A stretch of DNA of 64,000 nucleotides from Streptomyces xantholiticus (GTDB lineage: Bacteria > Actinomycetota > Actinomycetes > Streptomycetales > Streptomycetaceae): contig NZ_BMWB01000002.1 of assembly GCF_014651015.1 (NCBI RefSeq), positions 434,001 to 498,000 on the forward strand, in the 5' to 3' direction. This document shows, piece after piece, positions 61,242 through 64,000 of the stretch. The notes below the pieces were generated by a model. The model was not told where the DNA came from, searched no databases, and saw only the letters and a program-made list of their open reading frames with translations. The position numbers and the translations under genes were made by a program. The stretch's first letter is position 1. Every line of letters starts with the position of its first letter.

Positions 61242-61994
61242 TCAGATCTCGAACACCGCGCCCGGGTGGGCGACCTCCGTCGGGCCAAAGTAGACGGCCG
61301 TGGCGTCGCGCAGGGTCTGCTGGGGGTCCGTCCACGGGGGGATGTGGGTGAGGACCAGCCGGCCCGCGTTCGCGCGGTGCGCGTACGCGCCCGCCTCGCG
61401 GCCGTTGAGGTGGAGGTCCGGGATGTCCTCCTTGCCGTGCGTGAAGGACGCCTCGCAAAGGAAGAGGTCGGCACCCGCCGCCAGCTCGTCCAGGCCGTCG
61501 CACACACCGGTGTCGCCGGAGTACGTCAGCGTTCTGCCGCCGTGCTCCAGCCGGATGCCGTACGCCTCGACGGGGTGCGCCAGCCGCTCGGTGCGCACGG
61601 AGAACGGACCGATCTCGAAGTGGCCCGGCTTCAGGGTGTGGAAGTCGAACACCTCACTCATGGCGGAGGCGGAGGGCGTGTCGGCGTAAGCGGTGGTCAG
61701 GCGCTGTTCGGTGCCCTCTGGGCCGTGGACCGGGATGGCGGGGCAGCGGCCGCCGTCGTGGCGGTAGTAGCGGGCGACGAAGTACCCGCACATGTCGATG
61801 CAGTGGTCCGCGTGGAGGTGGCTGAGGAAGATGGCGTCGAGGTCGTAGAGACCGCAGTGGCGCTGCAGCTCGCCGAGGGCGCCGTTGCCCATGTCGAGCA
61901 GCAGCCGGAAGCCGTCGGCCTCTACGAGGTAGCTCGAGCAGGCCGATTCCGCGGACGGGAACGACCCGGAGCAGCCGACGACGGTGAGCTTCAT
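61242..61994 (-). CDS. MBL-fold metal-dependent hydrolase (RNase Z-like)
   Basis: A 250-residue metallo-beta-lactamase-fold protein. It starts KLTVVGCSGSFPSAESACSSYLVEADGFRLLLDMGNGA, with motif HLHADHCIDM, a later Asp in YSGDTGVCDGL and a final His in VLTHIPPWTDP. The size and SGDTG element match the RNase Z-like group of single-domain hydrolases. The substrate is unknown. From its start it is 193 nt downstream of the cysM stop, with a terminator between them, so it is probably a separate transcript. Confidence 0.88.
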   Translation of the reverse strand: MKLTVVGCSGSFPSAESACSSYLVEADGFRLLLDMGNGALGELQRHCGLYDLDAIFLSHLHADHCIDMCGYFVARYYRHDGGRCPAIPVHGPEGTEQRLTTAYADTPSASAMSEVFDFHTLKPGHFEIGPFSVRTERLAHPVEAYGIRLEHGGRTLTYSGDTGVCDGLDELAAGADLFLCEASFTHGKEDIPDLHLNGREAGAYAHRANAGRLVLTHIPPWTDPQQTLRDATAVYFGPTEVAHPGAVFEI

Positions 61995-62103
61995 GGAGCT
62001 GGAACCTCCGTTGACGGGGAGGGCTGGGGGAAGGTCGTGCGGTCCGTCGAGCGTAAGGCGCCAAAGGGCTGGTCGCTCCTCAGCCGCCCCGTGTTGTGGG
62101 TAA

Positions 62104-62140
62104 CGTCACCCCCCGTCCCGACTCGGGGACGAGGGGTGAC
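62104..62140. terminator. Terminator after cysM
   Basis: GTCACCCC and GGGGTGAC arms enclose an inner GTCCC / GGGAC stem, 48 nt beyond the cysM stop on the minus strand. Confidence 0.8.
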
Positions 62141-62187
62141 ATCGCCTGGTTCGTATGAAGTTGTGGCCGGTCGCGGAGCTCAGTGGG

Positions 62188-63144
<957 letters not shown>

Positions 63145-63432
63145 TCAGACCATCCCGCCGGCGACGGCCGGGAGGATCGTGACACTGTCGCCGTCCGCGA
63201 GCTTGGTGGAGATGCCGTCGAGGAAACGGACGTCCTCGTCGTTGAGGTACACGTTCACGAAGCGACGCAGCTGGTCGCCGTTCGCCTTGTCGACGATCCG
63301 CTCCTCGATGCCGTTGTGGCGGCTCTCGAGGTCGGCGAAGAGCTCGGCAAGGGTGTCCCCGTTGCCCTCGACCGCCTTGGCGCCGTCGGTGTAGGTGCGG
63401 AGGATGGTCGGGATGCGGACCTCGATGGCCAT
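63145..63432 (-). CDS. cysO: MoaD/ThiS-like sulfur-carrier protein CysO
   Basis: A 95-residue ubiquitin-like sulfur carrier. It starts EVRIPTILRTYTDGAKAVEGNGDTLAELFADLESRHNGIEERI and ends ILPAVAGGMV. The diglycine that would be thiocarboxylated is followed by two more residues (Met-Val), so a protease must expose it. It delivers sulfur to CysM, six bases downstream. AGGAG precedes ATG 63432. It is the first gene of the cysO-cysM operon, behind the leader peptide. Confidence 0.94.
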   Translation of the reverse strand: MAIEVRIPTILRTYTDGAKAVEGNGDTLAELFADLESRHNGIEERIVDKANGDQLRRFVNVYLNDEDVRFLDGISTKLADGDSVTILPAVAGGMV

Positions 63433-63480
63433 GACGTGGGCTCCTGTTGTGGTGGTGGCGTAGGGGCGCGCGGCTGTGGA

Positions 63481-63496
63481 CCCCCGCGCGTGGGGG
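63481..63496 (-). promoter_or_regulatory. Short GC hairpin between leader peptide and cysO
   Basis: CCCCC-GCGCGT-GGGGG lies between the leader peptide stop and the cysO ribosome-binding site. It could be part of an attenuation or mRNA-protection structure that responds to ribosome stalling on the leader peptide. Confidence 0.4.
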
Positions 63497-63521
63497 CGGT
63501 GCTGGCTGAAGCGCTCGTACG

Positions 63522-63647
63522 TCAGGACGCGGCGCGGCCGGCGCGGTCCGTACACATCGCGCTGGCGAGGCGGCACAGGTCGACGTGCAGCCGCGCCACG
63601 AGCAGCAGGGTGCTCGGCGTCTTGTCGCTCACGTCAGGGAGAACCAT
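63522..63647 (-). CDS. Putative cysteine leader peptide upstream of cysO
   Basis: A 41-residue peptide starting MVLPDVSDKT with the core RLHVDLCRLASAMC, then a basic Ala-rich end. The RLHVDLC motif matches small actinobacterial 'putative leader peptides' found in front of cysteine and sulfur genes. Its two cysteines make translation sensitive to Cys-tRNA, so it probably controls cysO-cysM by ribosome attenuation (inference). No ribosome-binding site is seen before ATG 63647; a TACGAT -10-like element lies only a few bases upstream, so the transcript may be leaderless. It is below the usual gene-finder length cut-off. Confidence 0.8.
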   Translation of the reverse strand: MVLPDVSDKTPSTLLLVARLHVDLCRLASAMCTDRAGRAAS

Positions 63648-63911
63648 GCGGTCATCGTATCGATTCCCGGTCCGTGTCCCGGAGTGTGATCTCACATGAC
63701 GGACGACGGACGCTCAGAATGCGGGCAGGGGGCGAAAAGGTGATGGCCGGAGAGCCGTCACGGGTGTTCGGCGACCCCCGCATCGACCTCGTAGACGTCG
63801 GCGGGCAACTGCGGTGCGAGGCGTCCGAGGGGGTTCCGCGGGCGGCGATCCGCCCGCCCTTCTCGTAACGGGGGCCGTGGACGCCGAGAGCGGCGGGCGG
63901 GATGGTCGGGA

Positions 63912-64000
63912 TCACAGGACGGCTGCTTCGGGGCGCCGGCGCATCAGCCACAGGAACAGCGGCCCTCCGGTGAGCGCGGCGAGGAGGCCGACGGGTACGT
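63912..64000 (-). CDS. FecCD-type iron-siderophore ABC permease, C-terminal fragment at the window edge
   Basis: Only the last 28 residues are inside the window: VPVGLLAALTGGPLFLWLM followed by RRRPEAAVL and TGA. The VPVGxxxALxGxPxFLWLxRR ending is characteristic of FecCD permeases for ferric siderophores or cobalamin. The rest lies beyond position 64000. Nothing can be said about its partners; the 264 nt between it and the leader peptide show no gene I can support. Confidence 0.75.
   Translation of the reverse strand, partial: VPVGLLAALTGGPLFLWLMRRRPEAAVL

Noticed and set aside
63652..63951. A 99-codon minus-strand frame and an overlapping plus-strand frame near the right edge
   Set aside because: Neither translation resembles a known protein. 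The FecCD-type C-terminus in another frame better explains the edge, and the remainder looks non-coding.

Overview
The window is a high-GC actinobacterial chromosome segment and almost certainly comes from a Streptomyces. Codons end overwhelmingly in G or C, GTG starts are common, and the gene set is streptomycete: cslA-glxA, class E and F sortases with a LAXTG-type substrate, DasR-type operators, a nagF-nagE1-nagE2 phosphotransferase locus and a cysO-cysM pair. From memory, much of the order resembles the S. coelicolor SCO2817-SCO2838 and SCO2897-SCO2911 stretches; this was not checked by alignment. I recognise 60 protein-coding genes or pseudogenes plus a short cysteine-type leader peptide. 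There are four tRNA genes: three identical tRNA-Lys(CUU) and one tRNA-Leu(UAG).

Region by region. 1-4.4 kb holds a prim-pol-like protein running into the first tRNA-Lys, a secreted M6-like metalloprotease and the PAS-GGDEF-EAL protein CdgA. 4.5-14.5 kb holds a luciferase-like oxidoreductase, then a catabolic and uptake locus: two maleate-isomerase/Asp-Glu-racemase-like proteins, a D-2-hydroxyacid dehydrogenase, an amidase, a DUF3830 protein, an Ehu-type amino-acid ABC transporter and an IclR regulator. The locus is bracketed by two identical tRNA-Lys genes. 14.7-23.8 kb deals with polysaccharides and the cell surface: a DasR-box-controlled chitin-active LPMO, an SPFH protein, an NlpC/P60 protein with peptidoglycan-binding repeats, the third tRNA-Lys, cslA-glxA and a GH6 lipoprotein. 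23.9-36.6 kb holds a class F sortase, surface proteins including one with LATTG, a HAD phosphatase, a ROK regulator divergent from a Gfo/Idh/MocA oxidoreductase, a FAH hydrolase, a YidC paralog, an orphan sugar-binding lipoprotein, a class E sortase and a SEC-C protein.

36.6-42.1 kb looks accessory. It has a single-gene PLD/SF2-helicase/DUF3427 islet of visibly lower GC preceded by a 12-bp inverted repeat, an abutting GNAT gene with a short N-terminus, an ARMT1-like phosphatase and a frameshifted YunG-like gene. 42.2-53.8 kb is housekeeping and envelope: a Yx(FWY)xxD lipoprotein, a double-CHRD protein, DUF445, an SGNH hydrolase, a DUF1707 protein, an ABC-2 exporter and a class A penicillin-binding protein. 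53.7-64 kb holds an SMR exporter under a guanidine-III riboswitch, a GroES paralog, bcp, rph-lipoprotein-rdgB, the N-acetylglucosamine PTS with DasR boxes, an MBL-fold hydrolase, and cysM-cysO behind a small Cys-containing leader peptide. The end of a FecCD-type permease lies at the window edge.

The genes interlock in a few places. DasR boxes tie the LPMO (chitin attack) to the GlcNAc permeases (product uptake). CslA, GlxA and the GH6 enzyme are expected to build, oxidise and trim an apical glycan. The two sortases and the LATTG protein form a surface-display set. The most promising poorly described items are the tRNA-bracketed Ehu/isomerase/DUF3830 locus of unknown substrate and the PLD-helicase-DUF3427 islet.
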